DNA of 64,000 nt from Burkholderiales bacterium C2 (GTDB lineage: Bacteria > Pseudomonadota > Gammaproteobacteria > Burkholderiales > Burkholderiaceae_C): contig SCOI01000018.1 in NCBI GenBank assembly GCA_005503085.1, positions 1 to 64,000 of the forward strand, read 5' to 3'. Of the stretch, positions 7,807 to 16,121 are shown in pieces; position 1 is the first letter of the stretch; every line of letters begins with the position of its first letter. The position numbers and the translations under genes were made by a program. The notes below the pieces were generated by a model. The model was not told where the DNA came from. It did not search any database and worked only from the letters and a program-made list of their open reading frames with translations.

Positions 7807-9827
7807 GCCTCCCAAAAACCGCCCGCTTTGTCACCCAGGCCTTCGCGCCGACCGAGGAGCAGCTGCGCATCCAGACCTCCGCCCAGCCTACCCTGCTGAT
7901 CGAGGCGGCCGCCGGCGCGGCCAAGACCAGCACGCTGGCGCTGCGCATCGCCGAGTCGCTGGCGCTGGGCACCGACCCGCGCTCCATGCTGGCGCTGACC
8001 TTCACGCCCACGGCGGTGCTGGCGCTGCGCCAGACCCTGCGCCTGATCGGCGTGGGGGCCGAGCCGCTGGCCGCGCTGCGCATCGAGAGCTGCGATGCCT
8101 ATGCCACGGCCGTGCTGAAGCGGCTGGAGGGCCGCGATGCGCGCCGGCCGGTGCAGTCGCTAAGCCGGCCCGAGCAGCTCAAGCCCCATGTCTGGCAGGC
8201 CGTCGCCGACGCCGCCGACAACCCCGCCGAGCGCTACCCCGAGGAACTCAATCCGCCCACCTATGGCAGCGATGCCTATGTCGGCCAGTTCCTGCGCCGC
8301 ATCGAGGGCATCAAGGGCCGGCTCTTGCTGGAGCTGCACCCGGCCGACAGCGGCGACAGCCCCGACTACGCCGCCGACGAACTGGGCCTGGACTATGGCC
8401 TGCTGCGCATGCTGCGCAGCTACGAGGCGCTGCGCTGGCCGGCCGGCGAGGACCATCCCTTGTTCCGCGGCCCGCTGGACGCCAGCTACGACCTGGCCCG
8501 GCTGCTGCTCGATCCCGACACGCCGGCGCTGCCGCTGGGCGATTTCGACGAGCTCTTCGTCGACGAGATGCATGACTGCAACGAGGCCATGTTCACGATC
8601 CTGAAGGCCTTGCTCAGGCGCGAGCCGGCGCCGCTGTTCTGCGCCGTCGGCGACCGCCACCAGGTCATCCACCAGCACAGCGGTGCCGATGCCCGCTTCA
8701 TGGGCCAGGCCCTGGACCAGGAGACCGGCCGCAGCGTGCAGCGCCTGCCGCTGAGCCAGAGCTTCCGTTACGGCGCCAGCGTGGCCGGCTGGATGAGCCG
8801 GCACACCGGCAAGCCGGTGCGCGCGGCCGCCGAGCGAAGCACCGAGCTGCAGACCCTGAGCTATGGCGGCCCCGGCGAGCCCGGCCAGCCCAGTTGCGAG
8901 GAGGTGCTGGTGGCCGCGCTGCAACGCTGGCGCCGCGAGCAGCGCCGCGAGGCGGTGTACGCCAGCTGCGCGGTGCTGCTGCGCCACGAGTCGCAATCGG
9001 TGCTGATCGAGAACGCGCTGCATGCCCACGGCATCACCCACCGCTTCATGGGCTTCGGCAGCTATCTGCAGCGCCCCGAGGTGCTGTTCGTGCGCAGCGT
9101 CTACGCGATCGCCAGCGGCCGGCTCGACACGCTGGGCGGCGCCGCGACGCGCGCGCTGATTCCGGCGGCGCTGTTCGAGATGACACAGGCTCGTATCGTC
9201 GACGAGGACGATCCCGACCACGAATCGGCCGATGCCTTTGTGCGCGAGGCCGCCGGTCACGCGGCCGAGAGCGAGCAGGTGATAGCGAGCCTGTTCAGCG
9301 GCCATGTGATGGCGCGCTCGCCGGCGCCGGTGCGCCGCCGCCTGGAGCTGGCGCTGGCCAGCGTGCGCCAGGGGGCGGGTTTCGAGGCTTTTCTGGCCGC
9401 GCTGGACATGCCGGCCTTTGCCCGCGCGGTCTTCGTCGAGCAGCAGCGCCGCGACGAGGTGCAGCGCCATATGCAGGGCTTGCTGGCGGCGGCGCGGCAG
9501 CAGGACTCGGTGCTCGAGTTCTTCCGCCGGCTGCAGGCGCTGGACGAGGCCAATGCCCGGCGTCTGGCCGATCATGCGGCCGGCAAGGTGCGCTCCAACA
9601 AGCTGGCGCTGCCGGCCATCACCTTGGCCAGCGCCGCCCATGTCAAGGGCCTGGAGTTCGAGCATGTGCTGCTGCCCTATCTGGAGCAGGGCGTGTTTCC
9701 GCAGGCCCGCGCCGAGCTGGCCGACGAGCGCAATCTCTTCTACGTGGCCGTGACCCGGGCCCGCCAGCGCCTGAGCCTGATGGTGCCGGCCACCCGGCCC
9801 AGCGCTTTCCTCGCGGCGCTGCCCTGA
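7803..9827 (+). CDS. UvrD-like superfamily I helicase with altered Walker A
   Basis: Putative DNA helicase/ATPase of 674 residues. Motif I is AAAGAAKTST (Lys41), motif Ia LTFTPTAVLALRQ, motif II VDEMHD (Asp254-Glu255), motif III GDRHQVIHQHSGAD, motif IV LSQSFRYG, motif V HVKGLEFEHVLLP and motif VI YVAVTRARQRL. The order fits UvrD/Rep helicases. The last Walker A glycine is Ala, which is unusual, but the Lys-Thr pair remains. No ATG lies before motif I; the start is TTG 7803, which overlaps the preceding stop (TTGA) and implies translational coupling. Its biological role is unknown. Confidence 0.8.
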   Translation: MSLPKTARFVTQAFAPTEEQLRIQTSAQPTLLIEAAAGAAKTSTLALRIAESLALGTDPRSMLALTFTPTAVLALRQTLRLIGVGAEPLAALRIESCDAYATAVLKRLEGRDARRPVQSLSRPEQLKPHVWQAVADAADNPAERYPEELNPPTYGSDAYVGQFLRRIEGIKGRLLLELHPADSGDSPDYAADELGLDYGLLRMLRSYEALRWPAGEDHPLFRGPLDASYDLARLLLDPDTPALPLGDFDELFVDEMHDCNEAMFTILKALLRREPAPLFCAVGDRHQVIHQHSGADARFMGQALDQETGRSVQRLPLSQSFRYGASVAGWMSRHTGKPVRAAAERSTELQTLSYGGPGEPGQPSCEEVLVAALQRWRREQRREAVYASCAVLLRHESQSVLIENALHAHGITHRFMGFGSYLQRPEVLFVRSVYAIASGRLDTLGGAATRALIPAALFEMTQARIVDEDDPDHESADAFVREAAGHAAESEQVIASLFSGHVMARSPAPVRRRLELALASVRQGAGFEAFLAALDMPAFARAVFVEQQRRDEVQRHMQGLLAAARQQDSVLEFFRRLQALDEANARRLADHAAGKVRSNKLALPAITLASAAHVKGLEFEHVLLPYLEQGVFPQARAELADERNLFYVAVTRARQRLSLMVPATRPSAFLAALP

Positions 9828-9887
9828 GACCACAGCCCCCGAGCGCGGGGTGCCGCCGAGGGTCGGGTCTTGATATATTGGCGTCAA

Positions 9888-9901
9888 TGACACCGTTGTC
9901 A
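9888..9901. promoter_or_regulatory. LacI-type dyad upstream of GGDEF/EAL gene
   Basis: TGACACCGTTGTCA has matching 5-base ends around a central CG with two internal mismatches, the general shape of LacI/GalR operators. It lies 80-94 bases before the GGDEF/EAL start and after an AT-rich TATATT (9874-9879). No LacI-family gene is nearby. Confidence 0.3.
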
Positions 9902-9941
9902 GCAACAGAACACATACCGAATTGATCGGGAGGGCCGCGCG

Positions 9942-9959
9942 AGGGGCCAGGTCTTGACA
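9942..9959 (+). repeat. 18-base direct repeat, copy 1
   Basis: AGGGGCCAGGTCTTGACA occurs here and again, identically and in the same orientation, at 15590-15607, both times in intergenic DNA. Similar strings are often found next to REP-associated tyrosine transposase genes in proteobacteria, but no such gene is present in this window. Confidence 0.6.
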
Positions 9960-9981
9960 GGGCCTGGTCGTGGTGTCCCCG

Positions 9982-12006
9982 ATGCACCCTATGACCGCTG
10001 CGAGCTCCTGGATCCTGTTGTTGGCAGGGCGCCTGCGCGCCTGGGTGATGGCCGAGCCGGCGCCCGGCCGTGCCGGCCCGGCCGATGTGCAGCTCAGCGC
10101 GCTGCGCGTGATGCTGCTGGCCTGCGGGGTGCTGGGCGCCGGGGTCGGGATGCACAGCGCGGTGCTGGCGCTGCGCCTGGGCAAGCCCTGGGCGGTGGTG
10201 ATCGTGCTGCTGGTGCTGGGCCTGCTGGGCGCATCGATCGGCCGCGCGCGCCAGCGCAGCCGGGGCGGGGTGTTGCTGCTGCTGGCGGCCATCTATATGG
10301 CCGGGCTGGGCATCACCGTCTCCACCGGCAGCCAGCCCGAGCTCTCGCGCCTGGGCTATGTGGTCAGTTATATGACGCCGATGGTGGCGGGCCTGCTGCT
10401 GAGCTGGCGGCTCGGGCTGGCGCTGATGCTGTTCAACAGCCTGTTCTTCCTGTTGGCGGTCAGCGGCTTCCAGGCGCCGCAGCTGCCGCAGCAGCAGGTG
10501 CGGCTGCCGGGCTCGCTGTTCTATGTGCATGCGGCGCTGTTCATGTTCTTCAATCTGTGCCTGCCGCTGGCGGTGTTCCGCCTGGTGGACGGCATGCGGC
10601 GCACCGAGGCCCAGCTGCGCGGCTCGGTGCGCCGCGAGGCCTGGGCCACCTGGCACGACCCGCTGACCGGCCTGCCCAACCGCGCCCACTGCATCCGCAG
10701 GCTTCAGGCCTGCTGCACGGGCGCCGCGCCGCCGCTGGCGCTGCTGACGCTGCGCCTGTGCAATCTTCGCCAGCTCAATGCGCGCTACGGCGTCGCCTCC
10801 GGCGACGAGCTGCTGCGGCATTTCGTGCGCCAGCTGCGGGCCGTGCTGCCGGCCGGGGCCCGGGCGGCGCGGGTGCGCGGCTCGGTGATCGCGCTGCTGC
10901 TGCCGCTGGCGGCTGATTCGCTCGACGAGGCCGCAGTGCTGGCGCTAGTGGCCGGCCTGCGCGCACGGCTGCCCCAGCATGGCCAGGCGGCGCAGCAGCG
11001 CGTCGCGCTGGAGCTGGCCTTCGGCCTGGTGACCAGCGCCGATCTGCTGGCGCGCCAGCCCGGTGCCGACGGTGCCGAGCTGCTGCGCTGCGCCGAGCTG
11101 GCGCTGGACATGGGGCAGGACCCGCGCTGGCGCGAGACCCATGACGGCCTGGTGCTGCTGAACACCGCTACCGCCCAGGCGGTGGCGCGCAGCATGGCCA
11201 TCGAGGCCGAGCTGCCGCAGGCGCTGGCCGGCCAGCAGCTGCATCTGCTCTACCAGCCCAAGCTGCGCCCCGATGGCCAACTGCTGGGCTTCGAGGCCCT
11301 GGTGCGCTGGACCAGCCCGGTGCTGGGCGCGGTTTCGCCGGTGGATTTCATCCCGGTGGCCGAGGCCTGCGGCCTGGTGGGCGGCATCAGCGACTGGGTG
11401 ATCGAGGCGGCCTGTGCCCAGCTGGCGCAGTGGCGGGCCCAGGGTCTGCCCGTCGAGCACTGCCATCTGGCGGTCAATCTCTCGGCCCGCGATCTGGAGC
11501 GCGACAGCCTGTTCGAGATGCTGCAGGCCAGCCTGGCCCGCCACGGTGTGTCGCCGGCGCAGCTGGAGTTGGAGGTCACCGAGTCGGCGCTGGCGCGCCA
11601 GCCGACCCAGGCGCTGCAGCAGCTGCAACGCCTGCACGAGGCCGGTTTTCGCATCGCCATCGACGACTTCGGCACCGGCTATTCCTCGCTGGCCAAGCTG
11701 GTGGATCTGCCCATCGATGTGTTGAAGATCGATCGCAGCTTTCTGCGCAGCCTGCCCGGCGACGCGCGGCGCGAGCGGGTCGTGCGCTCGGTGGTGTCTC
11801 TGGCCCACAGCCTGCGGCTGCAGGTGGTGGCCGAGGGGGTCGAGACCGTGCCGCAGCTGCTGTTCCTGCAGGCGCTGGGCGTGCAGGGCCTGCAGGGCTA
11901 TCTCTACGGCCGGCCGGAGCGGCCCGGGCATTGGGAGGCGCTGATACGGCAGGGCAGTCTGAAGGACCTGTCGGACACGGTGCCGGCGGCGCTGAGTCCG
12001 GCCTGA
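9982..12006 (+). CDS. Membrane GGDEF/EAL protein, probable c-di-GMP phosphodiesterase
   Basis: About 674 residues. The N-terminal third holds five to six hydrophobic spans (MASE-like sensory region). A GGDEF domain follows (DPLTGLPNRAHC entry motif), but its catalytic GGDEF is replaced by a sequence around RVRGSVIALL, so no cyclase activity is expected. The C-terminal EAL domain is intact: FEALVRW (Glu438), SARDLERDS, DDFGTGYSS near 560 and VVAEGVET, predicting hydrolysis of cyclic di-GMP. ATG 9982 is chosen over GTG 9970 and ATG 9991; the exact start is uncertain. The input signal is unknown. Confidence 0.87.
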   Translation: MHPMTAASSWILLLAGRLRAWVMAEPAPGRAGPADVQLSALRVMLLACGVLGAGVGMHSAVLALRLGKPWAVVIVLLVLGLLGASIGRARQRSRGGVLLLLAAIYMAGLGITVSTGSQPELSRLGYVVSYMTPMVAGLLLSWRLGLALMLFNSLFFLLAVSGFQAPQLPQQQVRLPGSLFYVHAALFMFFNLCLPLAVFRLVDGMRRTEAQLRGSVRREAWATWHDPLTGLPNRAHCIRRLQACCTGAAPPLALLTLRLCNLRQLNARYGVASGDELLRHFVRQLRAVLPAGARAARVRGSVIALLLPLAADSLDEAAVLALVAGLRARLPQHGQAAQQRVALELAFGLVTSADLLARQPGADGAELLRCAELALDMGQDPRWRETHDGLVLLNTATAQAVARSMAIEAELPQALAGQQLHLLYQPKLRPDGQLLGFEALVRWTSPVLGAVSPVDFIPVAEACGLVGGISDWVIEAACAQLAQWRAQGLPVEHCHLAVNLSARDLERDSLFEMLQASLARHGVSPAQLELEVTESALARQPTQALQQLQRLHEAGFRIAIDDFGTGYSSLAKLVDLPIDVLKIDRSFLRSLPGDARRERVVRSVVSLAHSLRLQVVAEGVETVPQLLFLQALGVQGLQGYLYGRPERPGHWEALIRQGSLKDLSDTVPAALSPA

Positions 12007-12019
12007 ACCCGGGGTCAGC

Positions 12020-12607
12020 TCAGCTGACCTGGATCACCGCGCCCAGCCCATGCCGGGCGGTGTGCTGGAAAAAGTCCTGCAGCTCGGCGAAGTTCTCGCT
12101 CAGATAGGCCTGGGACTCGGCGTCCTGGCGCCGCCACAGCGCGCTGAGGTAGGCGTCGTCCATATCGACCCGCTGGCTGACCTCGATCAGCGCGGCCGCG
12201 TCGATGCCGGCATAGGCGGCGGCGATGCGCGCCATCGCGGCGCTGCGCAGGCACAGCGCCGGCCCATAGCCGACCTCGATCGCGCCTATCGGCTCACCGT
12301 CCTCGAAGAAGTTCGGCGCGCCCGGCGCCAGCGCCTTCAGGCAGGTGTTGATCCCGTCCCAGGACTTGTCGAGATCGAGCATGCGCATCTCCTGCTCGGC
12401 AAAGTTCAGCGACGGCACCGGCGGCGGCGCTGCCGCGGCCTTGCCGGTCAGCCGGGCCCAGAGCGAGGGCCGGGCGTCGAAGCCGATCTCGCGCAGATAG
12501 ACGGCTTCGTCGTCCGGTTCGAGCAGGCGCCAGACCAGCGGTGGATCGGCCTGCAGACGCTCGATGTGGTGATCGGCGACGGCATAGGCGAGAAAGCAGA
12601 CTCCCAT
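12020..12607 (-). CDS. DUF1877 (YfbM-like) protein
   Basis: A 195-residue cytosolic protein opening MGVCFLAYAVADHHIERL and carrying LDKSWDGINTCLKAL near residue 85 and a repeated short pattern EVGYGPALCL, all typical of the DUF1877/YfbM family. Function is unknown. The start was set at the ATG in front of GVCFLAYA; the frame stays open 31 codons upstream but that part overlaps the exonuclease gene. It is the last gene of a leftward cluster: exonuclease stop to this start is 16 bases. It is convergent with the GGDEF/EAL gene. Confidence 0.8.
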   Translation of the reverse strand: MGVCFLAYAVADHHIERLQADPPLVWRLLEPDDEAVYLREIGFDARPSLWARLTGKAAAAPPPVPSLNFAEQEMRMLDLDKSWDGINTCLKALAPGAPNFFEDGEPIGAIEVGYGPALCLRSAAMARIAAAYAGIDAAALIEVSQRVDMDDAYLSALWRRQDAESQAYLSENFAELQDFFQHTARHGLGAVIQVS

Positions 12608-12623
12608 GATCGATTCCCTCAGT

Positions 12624-13250
12624 TCAACTGTGTTGTTGTGGCGAATGGGGCGCCGCCGAGCCCAGCGCCCGGAACACCTGCAGCGCGGCGAAGGCGTCAT
12701 TGGCCGCGTAAGTCAGCTGGCTGGGGCTCAGCGTCGCGGCGGCCCAGTTCGAGGTGGTGGCCTTGCGTGACTTGCTCAGGCGCTGGCCCAGCACGGCGGC
12801 CACCGCCGCCTTGACGCCCAGGTCCTGCCGGTAGCCCAGCTGCTGGCGCAGCAGCCGGGACAGCTCGATGCTGCCGCGCAGCTGCAGGCCCAGCTTGCGC
12901 AGCAGCGGGCCGCGGTCGGAGTCCAGGCCGAAGCCTATCTTCAGGATCTCCTCGGACTCGATGACACGCTTCAGGAAGTCCAGCGGCGGCCGGGCGTCAA
13001 TCTGGATGATGAAGGCGCGCTCGCTCAGCGCGATCTGGATCAGATGCGGGCCGTCGGAGACGGCCTCGCGGGTGAAGGTCGGCTTGCTCTCGGTGTCGAA
13101 GCCGATCTGGCGCTCGCGCAGGATTTCCGCCTCGGCCGCCGCGAGATCGGCCTCGCCACGCAGCAGATGGATGCGCTCCAGCGTCAGGCCGGGGAAGGGC
13201 GGCAGCAGCGCGATCTCGTCGCGGGTCGGGTGCTCCTTGCGTGGGCTCAT
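12624..13250 (-). CDS. 3'-5' exonuclease, RNase D-like
   Basis: DEDDy-type exonuclease of 208 residues. Exo I is IGFDTESKP (Asp-x-Glu, about residues 50-53), Exo II is KIGFGLDSD near 105-112, and Exo III is YAANDAFAAL near 180 with the Tyr four residues before the Asp. There is no HRDC domain, so it is shorter than RNase D and resembles stand-alone ribonuclease D-like proteins of Burkholderiales. Substrate (RNA or DNA 3' ends) is not defined. Its ATG overlaps the stop of the upstream VOC gene by 4 bases. Confidence 0.87.
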   Translation of the reverse strand: MSPRKEHPTRDEIALLPPFPGLTLERIHLLRGEADLAAAEAEILRERQIGFDTESKPTFTREAVSDGPHLIQIALSERAFIIQIDARPPLDFLKRVIESEEILKIGFGLDSDRGPLLRKLGLQLRGSIELSRLLRQQLGYRQDLGVKAAVAAVLGQRLSKSRKATTSNWAAATLSPSQLTYAANDAFAALQVFRALGSAAPHSPQQHS

Positions 13251-13648
13251 GGGGCCGCCCCGGGGCCCATATCACCGTAGCGCCCGGCGATCACAACGGT
13301 ATAGCTATCGGGATCCCGCAGCCAGACCTCCCGGTGCCCGGCATAGGGGTTGATCTTGGGTGCTTCGAGAACCGTCGCGCCCAGCGCGGCGATGCGCGTG
13401 ATCGCCGCGTCGAAGGTCTCGGTCTGGAACCACAGCACCGTGCCGTTGCCATAGGGCATGAGGTCCGGATCGCCCAGATGGGGATGCTCATGGGCGTCCC
13501 AGTGATGCAGCTGCAGAATCATCACGCCGCCATGCACGATCTGCTCGTAGTCCGGCCCGCCATGCCCGCTCTCTGCGCCCAGCACGGCCTGGTACCAGCG
13601 GCTGCTGGCCTGAACATCTTGAACGGTGATCAGCGGTTGGGGTTTCAT
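13247..13648 (-). CDS. VOC-superfamily (glyoxalase-like) protein
   Basis: A 133-residue vicinal-oxygen-chelate fold protein. LITVQDVQASSRWYQAVLG is the first beta-alpha unit, and VWLRDPDSYTVVIAG close to the C-terminus is the last strand with the usual DPDG-like turn. Possible metal ligands are in LQLHHWDAHEHPH. Such proteins may be dioxygenases, glyoxalases or drug-binding resistance proteins; no specific role can be assigned. ATG 13648 is chosen because the domain begins there. The stop overlaps the exonuclease start (ATGA), and the GNAT gene ends 7 bases upstream. Confidence 0.82.
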   Translation of the reverse strand: MKPQPLITVQDVQASSRWYQAVLGAESGHGGPDYEQIVHGGVMILQLHHWDAHEHPHLGDPDLMPYGNGTVLWFQTETFDAAITRIAALGATVLEAPKINPYAGHREVWLRDPDSYTVVIAGRYGDMGPGAAP

Positions 13649-13655
13649 GTTCTTT

Positions 13656-14063
13656 TCAGCGCTTGCGCCGGATGACGAAAGCATTGTCGGCGAGCTGGAA
13701 GCCCAGCGCCGGGTAATAGGACATGGCATTGGGCGCGGCAAGCAGGATCAGCGATACCTCGTCGCCGATGAGTGCTTGGGTACGCTCGACCAGCGCGCGG
13801 CCGATGCCCAGGCCTTGGTAGTCCTTGTCGACGGCGAGATCGGACAGGTAGCAGCAGTAGGCCTGGTCGGTCAGCGAGCGAGCCAGACCGACCAGCTGGC
13901 CCTCGACCCAGGCCGACAGCACCAGGCTCGGCGCGGCAAACATGCGCGCGATACGCGGCAGATCCTGGGTCGGGCGCTTGATGCCCGAGCGATCGAAAAC
14001 ACGCGCGACATCGACGGGATCGAGTGGGTGCTCGTGGCGGTACTCAACAAGAGGTGTGGTCAT
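13656..14063 (-). CDS. GNAT-family N-acetyltransferase
   Basis: A 135-residue acetyl-CoA dependent acyltransferase. The CoA pyrophosphate-binding loop DKDYQGLGIGRALV (consensus Q/RxxGxG/A) is at about residues 79-92, preceded by the LSDLAV strand. The C-terminal YYPALGFQLADNAFVIRR matches the usual GNAT end. The substrate is unknown. It is the first gene of the leftward VOC-exonuclease-DUF1877 cluster, with a 52-base gap to the membrane protein upstream. Confidence 0.87.
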   Translation of the reverse strand: MTTPLVEYRHEHPLDPVDVARVFDRSGIKRPTQDLPRIARMFAAPSLVLSAWVEGQLVGLARSLTDQAYCCYLSDLAVDKDYQGLGIGRALVERTQALIGDEVSLILLAAPNAMSYYPALGFQLADNAFVIRRKR

Positions 14064-14115
14064 CGGATCGGTGAGTTGCGTTGTCCGGTTGCTCGGTGGG
14101 CTGTGATGGGGGACT

Positions 14116-14487
14116 TCAGGGCGCGCCCCGGGCCATCAGCACCAGCACGCCGACGAGTATGAAGACCGGCCAGGACAGGTGCCGGCCGCGGGTGAAGTAC
14201 AGCGGGAAGGCGGCGGACAGCAGGGCGGTGATGCCGACCACGGTCAGGACCTGGTCGCGGCCGATCTCGCCCTGGTTGGCGGCGAAGACCAGCCAGGCCA
14301 GGCCCCACCAGGCCACCGTTGTGAGATGCCAGGCGAAGCGCAGCGTGCCGACCGTGAACGCGGTGCCGCCCAGCAGCTTGGGCAGCAGCTCCTGGCGCTT
14401 GAACAGTCGCATCAGCAGATAGCGTTCGCCGAGATAGGAGTGGGCGAGGCCGGTGAGCAGCAGCAGGGCGGTGGCGACGAGAAGCAT
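14116..14487 (-). CDS. Small integral membrane protein, unknown function
   Basis: A 123-residue protein with four likely transmembrane helices (about residues 1-18, 45-68, 80-97 and 104-119). HSYLGERYLLMRLF near residue 16 and the hydrophobic helix containing WHLTTVAWWGLAWL are the recognisable conserved pieces. It resembles short conserved membrane proteins of Burkholderiales but I cannot name a family. It is separated from the GNAT gene by 52 bases and is divergent from a VOC gene. Confidence 0.65.
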   Translation of the reverse strand: MLLVATALLLLTGLAHSYLGERYLLMRLFKRQELLPKLLGGTAFTVGTLRFAWHLTTVAWWGLAWLVFAANQGEIGRDQVLTVVGITALLSAAFPLYFTRGRHLSWPVFILVGVLVLMARGAP

Positions 14488-14576
14488 GGAGGGACGCGGC
14501 CAGGGTGGATGGTCGGGCCGACGTTAACCGAGCTTCGGGTCGTTCGGTGGGTCGGGCGGGCGTTCTTTGAACCAGC

Positions 14577-14604
14577 CGTTTTCCGTCCTATGCTTGGCTG
14601 CTGG
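14577..14604 (+). promoter_or_regulatory. Candidate sigma-70 promoter for VOC gene at 14672
   Basis: TTGAAC (14577-14582), a 16-base spacer, and TATGCT (14599-14604). The predicted start is about 60 bases before the ATG. Confidence 0.45.
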
Positions 14605-14671
14605 TCCGGCGTGCCTGGGTGGCTCGGCCGCCGCGCTGCCAGCCTCTGAGAGCTCGGCGAAAGGACTGCAT

Positions 14672-15067
14672 ATGCTGGCAAATGCTGCGGTGACGACGAT
14701 GCTCCCGGTCATCGATATGGCCCGGGCCCGTGAGTTCTACGAGACGCGTCTGGGGCTGGTGCCGGGCGGGCTCAGGCCGGACGGCAAGTTTGTCTACCGG
14801 GTCGGCGGCAGCACGCTGGCGCTGTTCCCGAAACCGGAGGGGACAAAGGCCGAGCACACCGCGATCAGCTTCCAGGTCGCGGACATCGCCGCGAGCATCG
14901 AGGCCTTGAAGCGCTCGGGCGTCGTGTTCGAGGACTACAACTTCCCGGACTTCAAGACCGTCAACCATGTCTGCGTGCTGGGCGCCGAGAAGGCGGCCTG
15001 GTTCAAGGACACGGAAGGCAATTACCTGTGCCTGCATGAGGATCTCGTCCCGGCGCCTCGCTCATGA
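14672..15067 (+). CDS. VOC-superfamily (glyoxalase-like) protein
   Basis: A 131-residue glyoxalase/bleomycin-resistance fold protein. VIDMARAREFYETRLGLVPGG is the first module, and WFKDTEGNYLCLHE near the end gives the conserved DTEGN turn and terminal Glu ligand. AAAGGA lies about 8 bases before ATG 14672, which decides the start; the open frame upstream lacks homology. The gene overlaps the convergent P-loop kinase gene by 6 bases. Substrate unknown. Confidence 0.85.
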   Translation: MLANAAVTTMLPVIDMARAREFYETRLGLVPGGLRPDGKFVYRVGGSTLALFPKPEGTKAEHTAISFQVADIAASIEALKRSGVVFEDYNFPDFKTVNHVCVLGAEKAAWFKDTEGNYLCLHEDLVPAPRS

Positions 15068-15559
15068 GGCGTGGTGGATCCTGATGTTGAAGCCCTCGGC
15101 CGCTTCCGGCGCCTGGAAGAAGGACGAGACGTGGCGGAAGTCCTCCTCGCTGAGCTGATGGGATCCTTCCGGCCGCTCGATATTGCGCTGGGCGATACGG
15201 GCCAGGCAGGTCTCGTCCGAGGTCCTCAGCTCATGCAGCAGATGGGCGGCCCCGGCCTGTTCGAACAGGGAACGAAACCAGCCGCGGCCGGGCTTGGTAT
15301 TGGCCTGGAAATCCAGCACCACGGAGTTTCCGGCGCGCAGCAAATCCACGGTCAGCGGGCCGATCACGCTCTTGAGCTGCTTCGAGAATCGGATGTAGTC
15401 GTCAAAGGTCTGCATCTGATCGCCAAACAGGCGCATCAGCCAGATGTCCTCGGACAACAGGATCGCATCAAGCTCCCGCGCGAGCTTCGCGGCGGCGGTG
15501 GTCTTGCCGGCCCCGGCTTTGCCGCAGAAGAAGTGGAGCGTTGGGCTGGTGCTTGGCAT
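15062..15559 (-). CDS. AAA_33/zeta-toxin-like P-loop kinase
   Basis: A 165-residue ATP-binding protein with Walker A GKAGAGKTT at residues 13-21, a SEDIW segment after the first helix resembling the substrate-binding region of small-molecule kinases, and RRI-type arginines near LARIAQRNIERPEG that could close the lid. Related proteins are annotated as cell-division ATP-binding or gluconate/chloramphenicol-kinase-like. There is no antitoxin-like gene beside it, so a toxin-antitoxin role is not supported. Target unknown. Confidence 0.78.
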   Translation of the reverse strand: MPSTSPTLHFFCGKAGAGKTTAAAKLARELDAILLSEDIWLMRLFGDQMQTFDDYIRFSKQLKSVIGPLTVDLLRAGNSVVLDFQANTKPGRGWFRSLFEQAGAAHLLHELRTSDETCLARIAQRNIERPEGSHQLSEEDFRHVSSFFQAPEAAEGFNIRIHHAS

Positions 15560-15589
15560 GTGGCGTGAGTCTGCTCAGGAAAATGAATC

Positions 15590-15607
15590 AGGGGCCAGGT
15601 CTTGACA
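15590..15607 (+). repeat. 18-base direct repeat, copy 2
   Basis: Identical to AGGGGCCAGGTCTTGACA at 9942-9959. It lies between the P-loop kinase gene and a small membrane protein gene. The repeat ends in TTGACA, but no good -10 box follows at 16-18 bases in either copy. Confidence 0.6.
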
Positions 15608-15694
15608 AGGGAGCTTCGGTGCGACGGTATTGACGCGAGGGCTTGTGGCCAGGAGTTGCTTGGATTACGAGGCCTGCTTGAGCTTCGCTCCCGG

Positions 15695-15907
15695 CTACTC
15701 CCGAAGGGCGAGAACTTGCGCTGCGACCGCGCATGCAAAGGCCGCCAAGATCACCCCCATGTAAATGCGAGACAGGATTTGACCTTTCAATGCCAGCTCC
15801 CAAATCTTGTGAAAGTTCCATGTTCGCTCGGTGGCCATGATGAAGATGGCCAAGGGGATCGCTACGGCCAACAGCAATATGGCGACGGTAAGAAGCGTCG
15901 AACTCAT
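15695..15907 (-). CDS. Small two-helix membrane protein, hypothetical
   Basis: A 70-residue protein with two hydrophobic helices (about 5-25 and 47-67) linked by a polar loop ATERTWNFHKIWELALKGQ. Its codon bias is less GC-extreme than its neighbours and no clear ribosome site precedes the ATG. No family recognised. The hydrophobic pattern and sensible topology support a real gene, but it could be a chance open frame. Confidence 0.5.
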   Translation of the reverse strand: MSSTLLTVAILLLAVAIPLAIFIMATERTWNFHKIWELALKGQILSRIYMGVILAAFACAVAAQVLALRE

Positions 15908-16121
15908 GTGTTGAGTCAGGAGTCTGGAGTTGGGTCGAACGCCAGTTTAGGCGCAAGCGTTCTTGCGAGTGAAGGCTAGCCTCCATCATTGATTGCAACG
16001 GCCGGGGCACCAGCTCAATGCGCGATCTGGATTCACCGGCGCCCACGTTGCGACTCACTCCCCCATTCGCAAGCCGCCCACCGCTTCCGACACCGTGCTG
16101 CGCGCCTGAGACAATCCGGCG

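Noticed and set aside
9954-9959. TTGACA in the 18-base repeat as a promoter -35 box
   Set aside because: No acceptable -10 box at 15-19 bases in either copy.
15062-15559. Toxin of a zeta-type toxin-antitoxin pair
   Set aside because: Only the P-loop kinase fold is supported; no small antitoxin gene is adjacent and the neighbours are unrelated.
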